Assembly (NCBI RefSeq): GCF_012927105.1
Contig: NZ_JABBFV010000026.1
Span: 1 to 54,928 of the forward strand
Length of the DNA: 54,928 nt
Reading direction: 5' to 3'
DNA from: Sphingobium psychrophilum
GTDB lineage: Bacteria > Pseudomonadota > Alphaproteobacteria > Sphingomonadales > Sphingomonadaceae
Made by a program: the position numbers and the translations under genes. Under the pieces are notes generated by a model. It saw nothing but the letters and a program-made list of their open reading frames with translations, had not been told where the DNA came from and made no database searches. Shown piece after piece: positions 26,649 through 34,879 of this stretch. Numbering within the stretch: position 1 is the first letter of the stretch; the number at the start of each line of letters is the position of its first letter.

Positions 26649-26948
26649 TCATGCAATTTTGAGGATGACGCTGGTTGCATTGAGCGCAAAGCCAAGGGCT
26701 ACGCTCTTGACAAGTTCCCTCGCCGTTACGGGAAGGTTGGCATTGATGATAGCAGACACAAGCGAGGTGGCACCGGCGAAAAGCAACACCGACCACCATC
26801 GCGGGAAGCTTGGATCAGTTGGCGGATGCGGCCATTCGGCCACGAGCGGCAAGAGCACCATCAAAAAATGACCGAAGCAGGAGGCGATCCAGTGCGTGAA
26901 AAAGCGCGGGATCGTTTCTCCAAGTTCAACCTGCGGATTACCGGCCAT
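26649..26948 (-). CDS. Small inner-membrane protein, 99 aa
   Basis: A ~99-aa protein with about three hydrophobic stretches (FGHFLMVLLPLVA, WWSVLLFAGATSLVSAII, SVALGFALNATSVILKIA). ATG 26948 (MAGNPQVELGE) is preferred to an upstream start because GGAGA precedes it. It overlaps the 3' end of the upstream membrane protein gene by 11 bases, so the two are probably co-translated. I do not recognise a family. It lies directly upstream of the FkbH-like gene on the same strand. Confidence 0.62.
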   Translation of the reverse strand: MAGNPQVELGETIPRFFTHWIASCFGHFLMVLLPLVAEWPHPPTDPSFPRWWSVLLFAGATSLVSAIINANLPVTARELVKSVALGFALNATSVILKIA

Positions 26949-27366
26949 CGCGCAGTGTCTCCGCGACCGGCATTTGCATATCGGCACTCAAGGCTTCGAT
27001 CAGATGCTCATAATAGACCGCCGAATGCGGATCGAGCGTCTGTATCTTGTCATCAGCCCGCCCCATGCGCGTTTCAACGCGCGTGCGGGCCGCCCGCAAC
27101 TGCCATTGTGCCATGTCCCGCCATGTGGCCGCGTCGCGCGCCGCGATCGCTTGTTGCGCGAGGCCTATCAACATCACCAAGGCACCGATGATCGCGAGGA
27201 TTGCAGCACCATAATAACTATGTTCATAATGTGCGCGCAGGAACAGTCCATAAATGACGGTTCCCAATACCAACAGCAATACAGCAAAACATACAGCGTC
27301 GATAACACGGCTGGTCCTGCTCGACCATCGGGATTGGGCGGGATTGTTGATGTCGCGAGGGATCAT
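26938..27366 (-). CDS. Membrane protein with two helices and a cytosolic helical tail, 142 aa
   Basis: A 142-aa protein with two adjacent membrane helices (VIDAVCFAVLLLVLGTVIYGLFL and YYGAAILAIIGALVMLIGLAQ). An amphipathic, charged C-terminus follows (DMAQWQLRAARTRVETRMGRAD). The hairpin-plus-helix plan resembles SMODS- or DUF-type small membrane proteins but no family is assigned. It overlaps the start of the next membrane protein and is part of a minus-strand run ending in fkbH. Confidence 0.6.
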   Translation of the reverse strand: MIPRDINNPAQSRWSSRTSRVIDAVCFAVLLLVLGTVIYGLFLRAHYEHSYYGAAILAIIGALVMLIGLAQQAIAARDAATWRDMAQWQLRAARTRVETRMGRADDKIQTLDPHSAVYYEHLIEALSADMQMPVAETLRDGR

Positions 27367-27664
27367 GGCGAACTCATGTCAAATTATCACCATCTCGGCA
27401 ACCGCATAGAGAAAAGCCAGGCTTTTGCTGGAGATATCGCGCAGCTGTATGAAAGGCACGCGTTGCTCATCGGCCTATGTGCCATCGAACCTTCATGCGC
27501 AGTCGCCTGATATGCTATGGGCAAGCTTGTCCATGGTACAGGCCCACCTGGAAAAAAGCGTGAGGCATGATGCGTGCATGACTAGCGGCATGAAGCACGG
27601 TCGGGCAGTCTGAAAATGTCACGCCCCTCCAAAACCGTTGGTTAGCGCGACGCACCGCTAGCCT
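27367..27664. other. Intergenic region upstream of small membrane gene pair
   Basis: A 298-bp gap downstream of the sugar transferase gene. It probably holds the promoter of the 142-aa membrane protein gene and the 3' end signals of the sugar transferase. Only weak hairpins (TAGCG...CGCTA near 27640) were noted. Confidence 0.35.
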
Positions 27665-29056
27665 CTAAAAGGCATTGCGATGGACAACAACGCCCAACGT
27701 CCTGAACAATATCGCTATATCGAGCCAGATCGACCAGTCATTGAGATATTCCAGGTCCGCTGCAAGCCTGTCGCGCAGATCCTGCTCACGCTCCGTTGCT
27801 CCGCGATGGCCACGGACCTGAGCAAGGCCGGTAATGCCAGGCTTGCAGGCATGACGATGCCAGTAAGTCGGATCGACTTCCCAGAAGAGCTTGTTCTGCG
27901 CGGTGGAGTGGACGGCGTGGGGACGCGGCCCGACGATGCTCATGTCGCCCTTGATCACATTGAGCAGTTGGGGAAGCTCATCGATGCTCGTCGCCCGGAT
28001 GAAGCGGCCCACGCGCGTAATCCTGTCGTCATCGCGAGCGGTCGAGCGCAAACCCTTCATATCGCTGCGCTCGTCGCGCATCGATCGGAACTTCATGATC
28101 TGGAACAGGCTATTTTGGCGACCGATTCGCGGCTGCCGAAAAAATACAGGACCTCTGCTATCGATTTTGATCGCCATGGCTATGAGGATCAGAAGCGGCA
28201 ACAGGATGAGCAAGGCGCCCCCGGCAAAGCACATGTCGAATATGCGCTTGATCATCCGATCCGATAGGCCAAGCGGACCGCTGGCAACCACAAAAGTGAT
28301 ATCGTCGCCGCAGCGCCCCACGCCTAATATCGATGATCCCGTCAGTTCGCTTGCTACAATCTCTGCGTGGACATTCATGCCTTGGAGGATATGGGACCAC
28401 CGTACCCTGCGATCAGCGGGACATCGCACGACCGCACGATCGGCGGTGCCGATCATCTGGGCGAGTTCATGATAACCGCCAGGGTCGTCAGTCCATATAT
28501 TCCAACGCAAGGATCTGGCACGTGTTCGCGCTTCGCCTCCAATGCGAATACCGTCTGGCAGATCATCAATGAATACGGTTGCGTAGAGCGTGCCGCCAAG
28601 CGCTTTGCGCGCGACTTTGACCATTGCAAGCCGGCCAACGATCACAAGCAATACGGCGAAAAGCGCGCCAAAGCCGATCTGTATCCGCGAAGCATCTTCG
28701 CTTTGCTGAGTCGCAAAGAGAATCATGAAAAATATCGCAAGAGCAGACAAAAGGCTGCCCGTCGCCAGCTTTGCCGCGGTCATGCGCTCTATCAGCGCCG
28801 GACCGGAAAAAGCGTGAAGGATGCATCCCACCAGAAAATGGAGAAGCCCAAGCACCAGGGCAAAGGACAGGGCAGGGGCTATCCAGCCCGTTCCGAACCG
28901 AATGACACCTGCGAGCGCTGACCCTGCGAAGATCGCGACAAGATCGCACGCTACGACATAGAGGACCAAGCGCGCACGAATATGAGCTCTGGCACCCTTT
29001 GCCTTAAAAGCCGGGCTCGTGATTGAATCACCCCTGATCGCGTTCATGATATTCAT
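27665..29056 (-). CDS. Initiating polyprenyl-phosphate sugar-1-phosphate transferase (WcaJ/WbaP-type)
   Basis: A 463-aa protein with about four to five N-terminal membrane helices and a CoA-binding-like middle. The C-terminal bacterial sugar transferase domain carries FRQPRIGRQNSLFQIMKFRS, SIDELPQLLNV, GDMSIVGPRP and KPGITGLAQV. It starts repeat-unit synthesis by moving a sugar phosphate (often glucose-1-P) from UDP-sugar to undecaprenyl phosphate. It is the only initiating transferase found in the window, so it may serve one or both polysaccharide loci. It starts at ATG 29056 with a weak Shine-Dalgarno. Confidence 0.93.
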   Translation of the reverse strand: MNIMNAIRGDSITSPAFKAKGARAHIRARLVLYVVACDLVAIFAGSALAGVIRFGTGWIAPALSFALVLGLLHFLVGCILHAFSGPALIERMTAAKLATGSLLSALAIFFMILFATQQSEDASRIQIGFGALFAVLLVIVGRLAMVKVARKALGGTLYATVFIDDLPDGIRIGGEARTRARSLRWNIWTDDPGGYHELAQMIGTADRAVVRCPADRRVRWSHILQGMNVHAEIVASELTGSSILGVGRCGDDITFVVASGPLGLSDRMIKRIFDMCFAGGALLILLPLLILIAMAIKIDSRGPVFFRQPRIGRQNSLFQIMKFRSMRDERSDMKGLRSTARDDDRITRVGRFIRATSIDELPQLLNVIKGDMSIVGPRPHAVHSTAQNKLFWEVDPTYWHRHACKPGITGLAQVRGHRGATEREQDLRDRLAADLEYLNDWSIWLDIAILFRTLGVVVHRNAF

Positions 29057-29306
29057 TGAAGATACGCCTGAACATATTGAATTCTATCAGTGCGACCCGA
29101 TGCTATGATAATGGCTATGCTGCACTGCGATAGCAAGTGAAAAGACATGTTTGCAAGACGATAAAGCGTTTCATTATCGTTGCAACAGCTTCCAAATTTC
29201 TATGGCAGTCACGCTTGTGCCCGGCATTCGCTGCTATTTGCAAGATGCTAACACAAGATTCAGACATCGCTGTTACAGCTGGGCTGACACGGTAGAAGGT
29301 CAAATT

Positions 29307-29462
29307 ATGTGTTTGAGGGAAACGGACGGTGCCATGCGGTTGGCCGTGCTGGTGCCAAGCTTTCAGGCCAGTAGCGCTGTCCGCAAGATCCTGCTGGCGT
29401 CGGGCGCAAGTCTTTCATTGTGGGGCCTCATAATATTGGCAACCTCACAATTGTTGGGCTGA
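29307..29462 (+). CDS. Putative 51-aa single-helix membrane protein
   Basis: A short ORF with GAAGGT seven bases before ATG 29307. It encodes 51 residues with a C-terminal hydrophobic segment (KILLASGASLSLWGLIILAT). It lies alone on the plus strand between two minus-strand genes and overlaps the 3' end of the metallophosphatase gene by 18 bases. Its helix pattern (basic residue, Gly, Leu-Ser-Leu, Trp) resembles the 29-aa ORF at 34370. The translation signals are fair, but no family is known. Confidence 0.4.
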   Translation: MCLRETDGAMRLAVLVPSFQASSAVRKILLASGASLSLWGLIILATSQLLG

Positions 29463-30248
29463 TCGAACCTGAACCAGCCAACGGTCATGTCCGCTCAAAC
29501 CAATGGCTGACAGGAGGCCTGATCTGTAAGCGCCGGTGTCGAGGCCGATACGGTGATCGAGCAATTCGGCGTCTACGCTGATGGAGTGCCCGTGGACGAT
29601 CATTTTCTCAAATGGTCCGGGATGGCTGGTAAATTGCGCACGTATCCAGCGCGTTCGGGGCAACAGCTGTTCTGCGAGCGCGCGGGCGGGATCGATGCCT
29701 GCATGAACAAAGGCATAATCGCCGATGATGATCATTTCTTCCATTTGGCCAAGAAAGATGCGGTGGGAGGCAGGCACGTACCTGTTCATCAGGGCCGGCA
29801 AATCATCGAAGGTACAAGCATCATATTCCAACGGGGCAATGCCATAGCTGAGCGCCGTCGCGCGACCGCCGAACCTTGCAAATTGGCGCGCTGCTTCCGG
29901 GTCACCGTCCAGAAGTCGTAAAAGAACTTCTTCATGATTGCCCTGGATGAACCTGGTTGATGCTTGGTCCTGAAGCCCTATCAATCGATCCAGGACCTGC
30001 GCGGATTGAGGGCCGCGATCGATCAGATCGCCAAGAAAAATGATCAGCGGGGGGAACTGCCGGATGGACTCCCTATCAACCTGCAACTGAGCGATCAGTG
30101 CGTCAAGCAGGTCCAATCGACCATGAATGTCCCCAACAGCATAGATTGTTTGGCCCGCAGGCGACACCGCTGCGCGCGCCAAGCCTGGTCGTTGTTTGCC
30201 CTGGCGGTTGCTACGCCGCAAGGCGTGAAAAATATTGACCGGAAACAT
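29445..30248 (-). CDS. Calcineurin-like metallophosphatase (PPP type), copy 2
   Basis: A ~267-aa paralogue of the enzyme at 15818. It has the same metal-site motifs (GDIHGRLDLL, GDLIDRGPQSAQVLDRL, GNHEEVLL, FVHAGID, VHGHSI) and the same closing region (IGLDTGAYRSG). It has a longer basic N-terminus (RRSNRQGKQRPG). ATG 30248 follows AGGT. It faces away from the sugar transferase cluster end and is followed by the IS1380 side of the window. Substrates are unknown; protein phosphatase activity is the family expectation. Confidence 0.88.
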   Translation of the reverse strand: MFPVNIFHALRRSNRQGKQRPGLARAAVSPAGQTIYAVGDIHGRLDLLDALIAQLQVDRESIRQFPPLIIFLGDLIDRGPQSAQVLDRLIGLQDQASTRFIQGNHEEVLLRLLDGDPEAARQFARFGGRATALSYGIAPLEYDACTFDDLPALMNRYVPASHRIFLGQMEEMIIIGDYAFVHAGIDPARALAEQLLPRTRWIRAQFTSHPGPFEKMIVHGHSISVDAELLDHRIGLDTGAYRSGLLSAIGLSGHDRWLVQVRSAQQL

Positions 30249-30251
30249 CAA

Positions 30252-30772
30252 ATTACCTGAAAATCACTATCAGCGCAGTGGCTCGACTATAGCTCGCAAT
30301 CCAATGTTCCAATCATAAATTTAAAGCATTTCAATGTTATGCCTTTTGCGGCCGTTGAAAGCCAGGAGGGTGAAAAATCCGATGGTCCAAAGCCGGCGTT
30401 GCAAACATCGCCACGCGTCATGAATTGACGATCGGAACCCGTGAACGGCGCGCAATCGAGGCCTTGGTTGTTGTCCAGATGTAAAATATCGAATGATTCT
30501 CGTTTGTTGATATTGATCGATCACTCGGGCAGGTATTTTTTCTTACCCTTATGGATAGGTCAATATATGATCTCGAACACTTCAAAAGAGTGCCGGCGGT
30601 CTGAGCTATTTCCGCTTGGTGGCATGATGATTGATAGAGCAAAGATAGTGGCTATTGCTCCAAACTGTCGCGGATCGAGCATCTATTTTAATGATGGTTC
30701 CATCTGCCATGCACGCCTTAGCCCGCCTTATTCACCAAAAGTGTCCTGAAGGGTTGGCGGGAGTGGCGTAAG
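30252..30772. other. Intergenic region beside IS1380
   Basis: About 520 bp upstream of the second metallophosphatase, AT-richer than the neighbouring genes. A possible 60-aa ORF at 30567-30749 is listed separately. Otherwise no gene or clear regulatory element was recognised. Confidence 0.4.
30567..30749 (+). CDS. Possible 60-aa hypothetical protein next to IS1380
   Basis: An ORF starting at ATG 30567 encodes 60 residues including MIDRAKIVAIAPNCRGSSIYFNDGS. The segment faintly resembles a regulatory beta-strand domain, too little to assign. It ends 23 bases before the left end of the IS1380 element, so it could be a complete small gene or a gene trimmed by the insertion. Low confidence. Confidence 0.3.
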   Translation: MISNTSKECRRSELFPLGGMMIDRAKIVAIAPNCRGSSIYFNDGSICHARLSPPYSPKVS

Positions 30773-32367
30773 CCTCTGATCTGAATTAGGAACTGGGTGT
30801 CTAAGCCGAACCTGCCGCAGGGCAGAAAATGCCACGGGCCACACCCGCCATGAACGATGATATCGCAAGCTCATTTGGATTCCCAGCAGTCGGCCGCAAG
30901 AAAATCACAGCTGCGTTCGACGGTGGCCGGCTTACCTCGGATGGCGGTGTTCTACTGCTTGCACAGGCCGAGCGCGCGATGGGGATTTGCCAGCGCCTGG
31001 CGGCTTGTATTGCCGATCCGCGCGATCCAGCGCGGGTGATCCATCGCCTGGATGACATTCTGCGTGCCCGTGTGTTCGCGATTGCGTGCGGCTATGAGGA
31101 TGCCGATGATCTCGATGCTCTGCGCGACGATCCAGGCTTCCGCCTGGCGCTCGGCAAGCTGCCGGAATCGGGCGCGGGGCTGGCCAGCCAACCGACGATG
31201 AGCCGGTGGGAAAATGCACCGACTACGCGCGAACTGGCCAGCATGATGGCCGCGATGATCGACATCTACTGCGCCAGCTATCCCGCCCCTCCGACAGCGG
31301 TCACGCTGGATATCGACGACACGTGCGACGTCGTGCATGGCTATCAACAGCTCTCGTTCTGGAACGGGCATCATGGGGAGCGCTGCTTCCTACCGATCCA
31401 TATCTACGACACCGCGACCGGCAGGCCGGTGGCCATGCTGCTGCGCACAGGCAAGACGCCTTCTGGAAAGGAGGCGGCGGGGCACATCCGACGCCTGGTG
31501 CGTCACCTGCGCCGTAATTGGCCCGATACCCACATCACTATCCGCGGCGACGGGCACTATGGTCGACCCGAGGTCATGGCCTACTGCGATGCGGCCCGCG
31601 TCGATTACGTGTTCGGCCTGCCCACCAATTCAGCGCTGCGCGCCGATCCCGCCATTGTTGCGGTCGCCGATGCCTGCGCGGTCAAGCGCGCCCAGCGTCA
31701 GTGTCCCGTCCTGCGCAACTATGCCGAGACCCGCTATGGGGCAAAGACCTGGAAGTGCCAGCGTCGCGTCGTTGCACGGATCGAGGCCAGCACGCTGGGC
31801 ATGGACATCCGCTATGTCGTCACCTCGTTGGCAACAGGATCGGCCGAGCACATCTACGACACGCTCTACTGCGCGCGTGGTCAGGCCGAGAACCTGATCA
31901 AGCGCCACAAGTCCCAGCTCGCCAGCGACCGAACCTCGTGCCGCTCGGCCAATGCCAATCAGATGCGCCTGATACTGCACACTGCCGCATACTGGCTGCT
32001 ATGGCGCATCCAGCAGGCGATGCCCAGGACCGCTGCTCTGGCAAGCGCGGAGTTTACCACCTTGCGCCTGCGGCTGCTCAAGGTCGCTGCGCGCGTCGTA
32101 GAAAGTGCTAGCCGCATCCGCATTGCCTTCGCTTCCGCCTGTCCGGATGCCGACCTGTTCCGCGCCCTCGTTCTCCGGCTGAAGCCTGCGCCGACGTAGC
32201 CCATGCGGCAGCGCCGCAGAACTCCGAGCCCAGCCCTTCAACCCGAAAAGCCCATCAATCCGAATGCGGTGAAACAAACGCCAGCGATGCCGGTCGTCCG
32301 CGCAATACAGCCAGCCGCAGCAAATGCCCAGAGCGGGCCCGAAACCGAGCGTCGTGAATAAGAGAGG
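30773..32367 (+). mobile_element. IS1380-family insertion sequence
   Basis: It contains an intact IS1380-type transposase gene. Probable ends are CCTCT at 30773 and its complement AGAGG at 32363-32367, part of a weak ~14-bp inverted repeat (8 of 14 positions agree). The four bases outside are TAAG and TTAG, a near but not exact target duplication. The boundaries are approximate. Confidence 0.7.
30829..32199 (+). CDS. IS1380-family transposase
   Basis: A 456-aa DDE transposase. The N-terminal TSDGGVLLLAQAERAMG is followed by an AIACGYEDADDLDALRDDP segment typical of IS1380. Catalytic-type regions are TLDIDDTCDVVHGYQQ, IRGDGHYGRPEV and a late YCARGQAENLIKRHK. The frame is intact over the full family length, so the element may be active. 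The ATG at 30829 has a modest GCAGGGCAGAAA upstream; a second ATG at 30850 is possible. Confidence 0.92.
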   Translation: MPRATPAMNDDIASSFGFPAVGRKKITAAFDGGRLTSDGGVLLLAQAERAMGICQRLAACIADPRDPARVIHRLDDILRARVFAIACGYEDADDLDALRDDPGFRLALGKLPESGAGLASQPTMSRWENAPTTRELASMMAAMIDIYCASYPAPPTAVTLDIDDTCDVVHGYQQLSFWNGHHGERCFLPIHIYDTATGRPVAMLLRTGKTPSGKEAAGHIRRLVRHLRRNWPDTHITIRGDGHYGRPEVMAYCDAARVDYVFGLPTNSALRADPAIVAVADACAVKRAQRQCPVLRNYAETRYGAKTWKCQRRVVARIEASTLGMDIRYVVTSLATGSAEHIYDTLYCARGQAENLIKRHKSQLASDRTSCRSANANQMRLILHTAAYWLLWRIQQAMPRTAALASAEFTTLRLRLLKVAARVVESASRIRIAFASACPDADLFRALVLRLKPAPT

Positions 32368-32433
32368 TTAGCCCGCAAAATGTCTATGGAAAGTTGTTTT
32401 GCCAGCAAGGGCGTTGAAGAGGCGTTACTATTA

Positions 32434-32465
32434 TTGCGGTGATATCGGAATATATGTCACCGCAA
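32434..32465. repeat. 9-bp perfect inverted repeat downstream of galU
   Basis: TTGCGGTGA at 32434-32442 pairs with TCACCGCAA at 32457-32465 around a 14-base AT-rich loop. It lies 114 bases past the galU stop on the minus strand, outside the IS1380 right end. It may contribute to termination of galU or be an operator-like site. No T-run follows. Confidence 0.4.
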
Positions 32466-32578
32466 GGGAAGGGGATGCCCGCCATCATCGGACCGTGAAA
32501 TCTGAAATTCTAACCCGCACATGCCGATCAGGCCATCCTTGCAGATAGGGTCTCGCGATACCAGGGATGTGATGATTT

Positions 32579-33466
32579 CTATGGATGGCGTATCTTTGCC
32601 AGTTCTGCGCTGGCAAATTCACGGATATGATCACCTATGTCTTCGCGCGCAATTGCGAGGGCGAAATTGGCTTCGACATAACCGGCCTTTGAGCCGCAAT
32701 CGAACCGTCGTCCGTCAAAAGTGACGCCATGAAAGGCCTGTCGACCGATGAGCGACGCCATGGCATCGGTTAGCTGGATTTCACCGCCAGCGCCCTTATC
32801 CTGCTTTTCCAGTATCGCCATTATCTCGGGCTGCAAAATATAGCGCCCTGGCAAAATGAGGTTGGATGGTGCCGTGCCAAGGGCAGGCTTCTCTACCAGG
32901 CCAAGGACCTGCGTCAATTTCCCGTCGCATATGCCAGGATCAATCACGCCATAGCTTGGCGTATCTTCCATCGGCACCTCCAGCGCGCAGACAAGATTGC
33001 CACCTACCTGAGCATAGGCATCGACCATCTGCTGCATGCAGCCCTGGCCTGGGGCACCTTTCATGAATTCGTCTGGTAGCAAAACGGCAAAGGGTTCATT
33101 GCCGATCAACTCCCGCGCGCACCAGATCGCATGGCCAAGGCCCAGCGGCTCCTGCTGCCGCAGGAACACAGCATTGCCAGGCATCAGCCGTGTGCCTTCC
33201 AGGGCAGAGAGATCCTTACCGCGCTCGCGCTGCGTTGCTTCGGTTTCGAACGCGATATCGAAATAGTCTTCGATCGCCCCCTTTCCCCGGCCAGTGACGA
33301 AAATCATCTGTTCGATGCCGGCTTCGCGTGCTTCGTCGACCGCATATTGAATAAGAGGGCGATCAACCACTGGTAGCAGTTCTTTAGGCACAGCTTTGGT
33401 CGCTGGCAGGAAGCGCGTACCAAGGCCAGCTACAGGGAAAATCGCCTTACGAATAGGATTAACCAA
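32579..33466 (-). CDS. galU: UTP-glucose-1-phosphate uridylyltransferase
   Basis: A 295-aa nucleotidyltransferase that makes UDP-glucose from UTP and glucose-1-phosphate. Signatures are FPVAGLGTRFLPATKAVPKELLPVVD, LPDE, SYGVIDPG and the VEKPALGTAPSNL region. The start appears to be TTG at 33466, preceded by GTGGGGGC; no in-frame ATG gives the conserved N-terminus. UDP-glucose feeds cellulose synthase, the WcaJ-type step and GalE, so this gene links all polysaccharide systems of the window. A gene-poor region lies upstream. Confidence 0.95.
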   Translation of the reverse strand: MVNPIRKAIFPVAGLGTRFLPATKAVPKELLPVVDRPLIQYAVDEAREAGIEQMIFVTGRGKGAIEDYFDIAFETEATQRERGKDLSALEGTRLMPGNAVFLRQQEPLGLGHAIWCARELIGNEPFAVLLPDEFMKGAPGQGCMQQMVDAYAQVGGNLVCALEVPMEDTPSYGVIDPGICDGKLTQVLGLVEKPALGTAPSNLILPGRYILQPEIMAILEKQDKGAGGEIQLTDAMASLIGRQAFHGVTFDGRRFDCGSKAGYVEANFALAIAREDIGDHIREFASAELAKIRHP

Positions 33467-34369
33467 GATATGCCCCCACTTGCTTAGTTATGGCCAATTC
33501 CTTGCTTGCCCTGCATTGCAACGTCAACACAAAATGCGATTTTTTTTTTCGGATATATATGGTCATGAAAATGACATTTGTGCGTGGCTTTAGTCTGATA
33601 ACGACAGCGTTTGAATTCAAACAAGTGGATGAGTTCAATATAGTCTCTGGACTGTGTCTACAGATTGCTAGTCTGGACCTGTCTTGACGCCATTTTGTCG
33701 GTCTTCGCCGAGCTTGGCCGCAGCGGCGTGTGCAGCGGGGGGGGGGGGGCGGATCATGGCCCCTTTTGTTCGCCGCGGCTTTTTGAGAGGCTTGTTGGGC
33801 TGGACGCCCCGGTTCGGGACTTCTGCGGCACCGCCGCACAGGCTTTGTAGGGCAAGCCTGCGCGCAAGTCGCGATTGCGCAGAAGATATCGGCATCATGG
33901 CAGGCTGTAGCGATGCGATGCGGATTTAAGATATGGTCTCGATGACGGGGCCATGACGTTCAGGAGTCTGAAGCGCACGGCAGCAAACTCAGCGGTGGGC
34001 ATGTGAGCCGCAATCGCTTGATGGCCCGCCTCCCATCAGCGTCGCACACAAGGCATGTGTCGAGGAAATTCAGGCGCGCGCCTCTGCGCAGGGAAACCCA
34101 AATTCGACATGTGCGTTTCAGCAACAGGTCGACCGTTGGAAGTGGAACGGAACAATGCCGGATGGGATACGGGGTCTTGGTGATGTCGGCGGACTGATTG
34201 TAGCCCAATTACATAGATATAAAAGGTAGAGCGGCTGTTGGAATGGAGATTTGTGCGAGCTGGACATGGATGAAATGCACGTCGTCAATATGTATTCTTG
34301 CTCGAACATGTTTCGTTTACGTCACGTTAAAATTGCTGTATTGGAATAGTCAAGAAAAGGAGAGGTCGC
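33467..34369. other. Gene-poor region with homopolymer tracts
   Basis: About 900 bp upstream of galU. It holds a 10-T run (33540-33549) and a 13-G run (33737-33749). ORFs such as 33684-33929 and 33960-34208 lack ribosome binding sites and family signals. The galU promoter should lie at its left end. The stretch may include decayed mobile DNA. Confidence 0.45.
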
Positions 34370-34459
34370 GTGGATACGCCTTTGAGAGGAATGATTTTTG
34401 GCATTCCGCTAGCAATGATTATATGGGCTCTGACGGTCGTACTTATATGTATTGGCTGA
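34370..34459 (+). CDS. Putative 29-aa single-helix membrane microprotein
   Basis: Starting at GTG 34370, with a full AAGGAG at 34357-34362 and 7-base spacing, the frame reads a 29-residue peptide. It begins MDTPLRGMIFGIPLAM and is followed by a hydrophobic helix with one Trp (IIWALTVVLICIG). The strong ribosome binding site and coherent membrane segment favour a real small protein. It stands alone in a gene-poor, AT-rich stretch. Function is unknown; small single-pass proteins often modulate larger membrane proteins. Confidence 0.5.
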   Translation: MDTPLRGMIFGIPLAMIIWALTVVLICIG

Positions 34460-34879
34460 TGGCCAGGTTAGCATAGATTTTGGTATTTATGGCGGATAGC
34501 CATTTGGCTTAGGCTATAAATTCATTCACTTATCTATGTCTATTTTTATTCGCTCATCATTGATCATTTCTCTTTCTTTGTCTGATGTATCATACGCTGT
34601 GCAAAGCAGATCATGATAGCTACCAGGCTGCTGGTCGGATGGCTTTATAGTCTCTTTCGCTATCCAGTCTGCAGACCAAATCGCTTTTGTCGCCATGCGG
34701 CATTGTATCTTGAGCGCGAAATTTGCGGCATGCAGTGGCTGCAATTACAGAATTATTTCGAAAGCGCCCGCAACCGGTTCACCTATGCCCTGATCTGGAA
34801 AGAGCGTTAAGCGCGCTGTTCCCGGGTTTATCTGACCGTAGGTTACGCGATATTTACTATCTTCACCTACCGACAGGGA
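34460..34879. other. AT-rich intergenic region upstream of diguanylate cyclase gene
   Basis: About 420 bp, visibly AT-richer than the surrounding genes, between the putative microprotein and the MASE1-GGDEF gene. It is the expected promoter region of the cyclase gene. No gene was recognised on either strand. Confidence 0.4.

Noticed and set aside
30567..30749. LytTR-like DNA-binding domain in the 60-aa ORF
   Set aside because: A faint beta-strand resemblance only; too short and without the family's conserved residues, so it was left as hypothetical.
33459..33839. 126-aa minus-strand ORF across the G and T runs
   Set aside because: It is made of poly-Pro and poly-Lys text from the homopolymers, overlaps the galU start, and has no ribosome binding site or family signal.
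33684..33929. 81-aa ORF running through the G13 tract as a phase-variable gene
   Set aside because: No ribosome binding site, no recognisable product and strongly Arg/Ala/Gly-biased text; probably chance.
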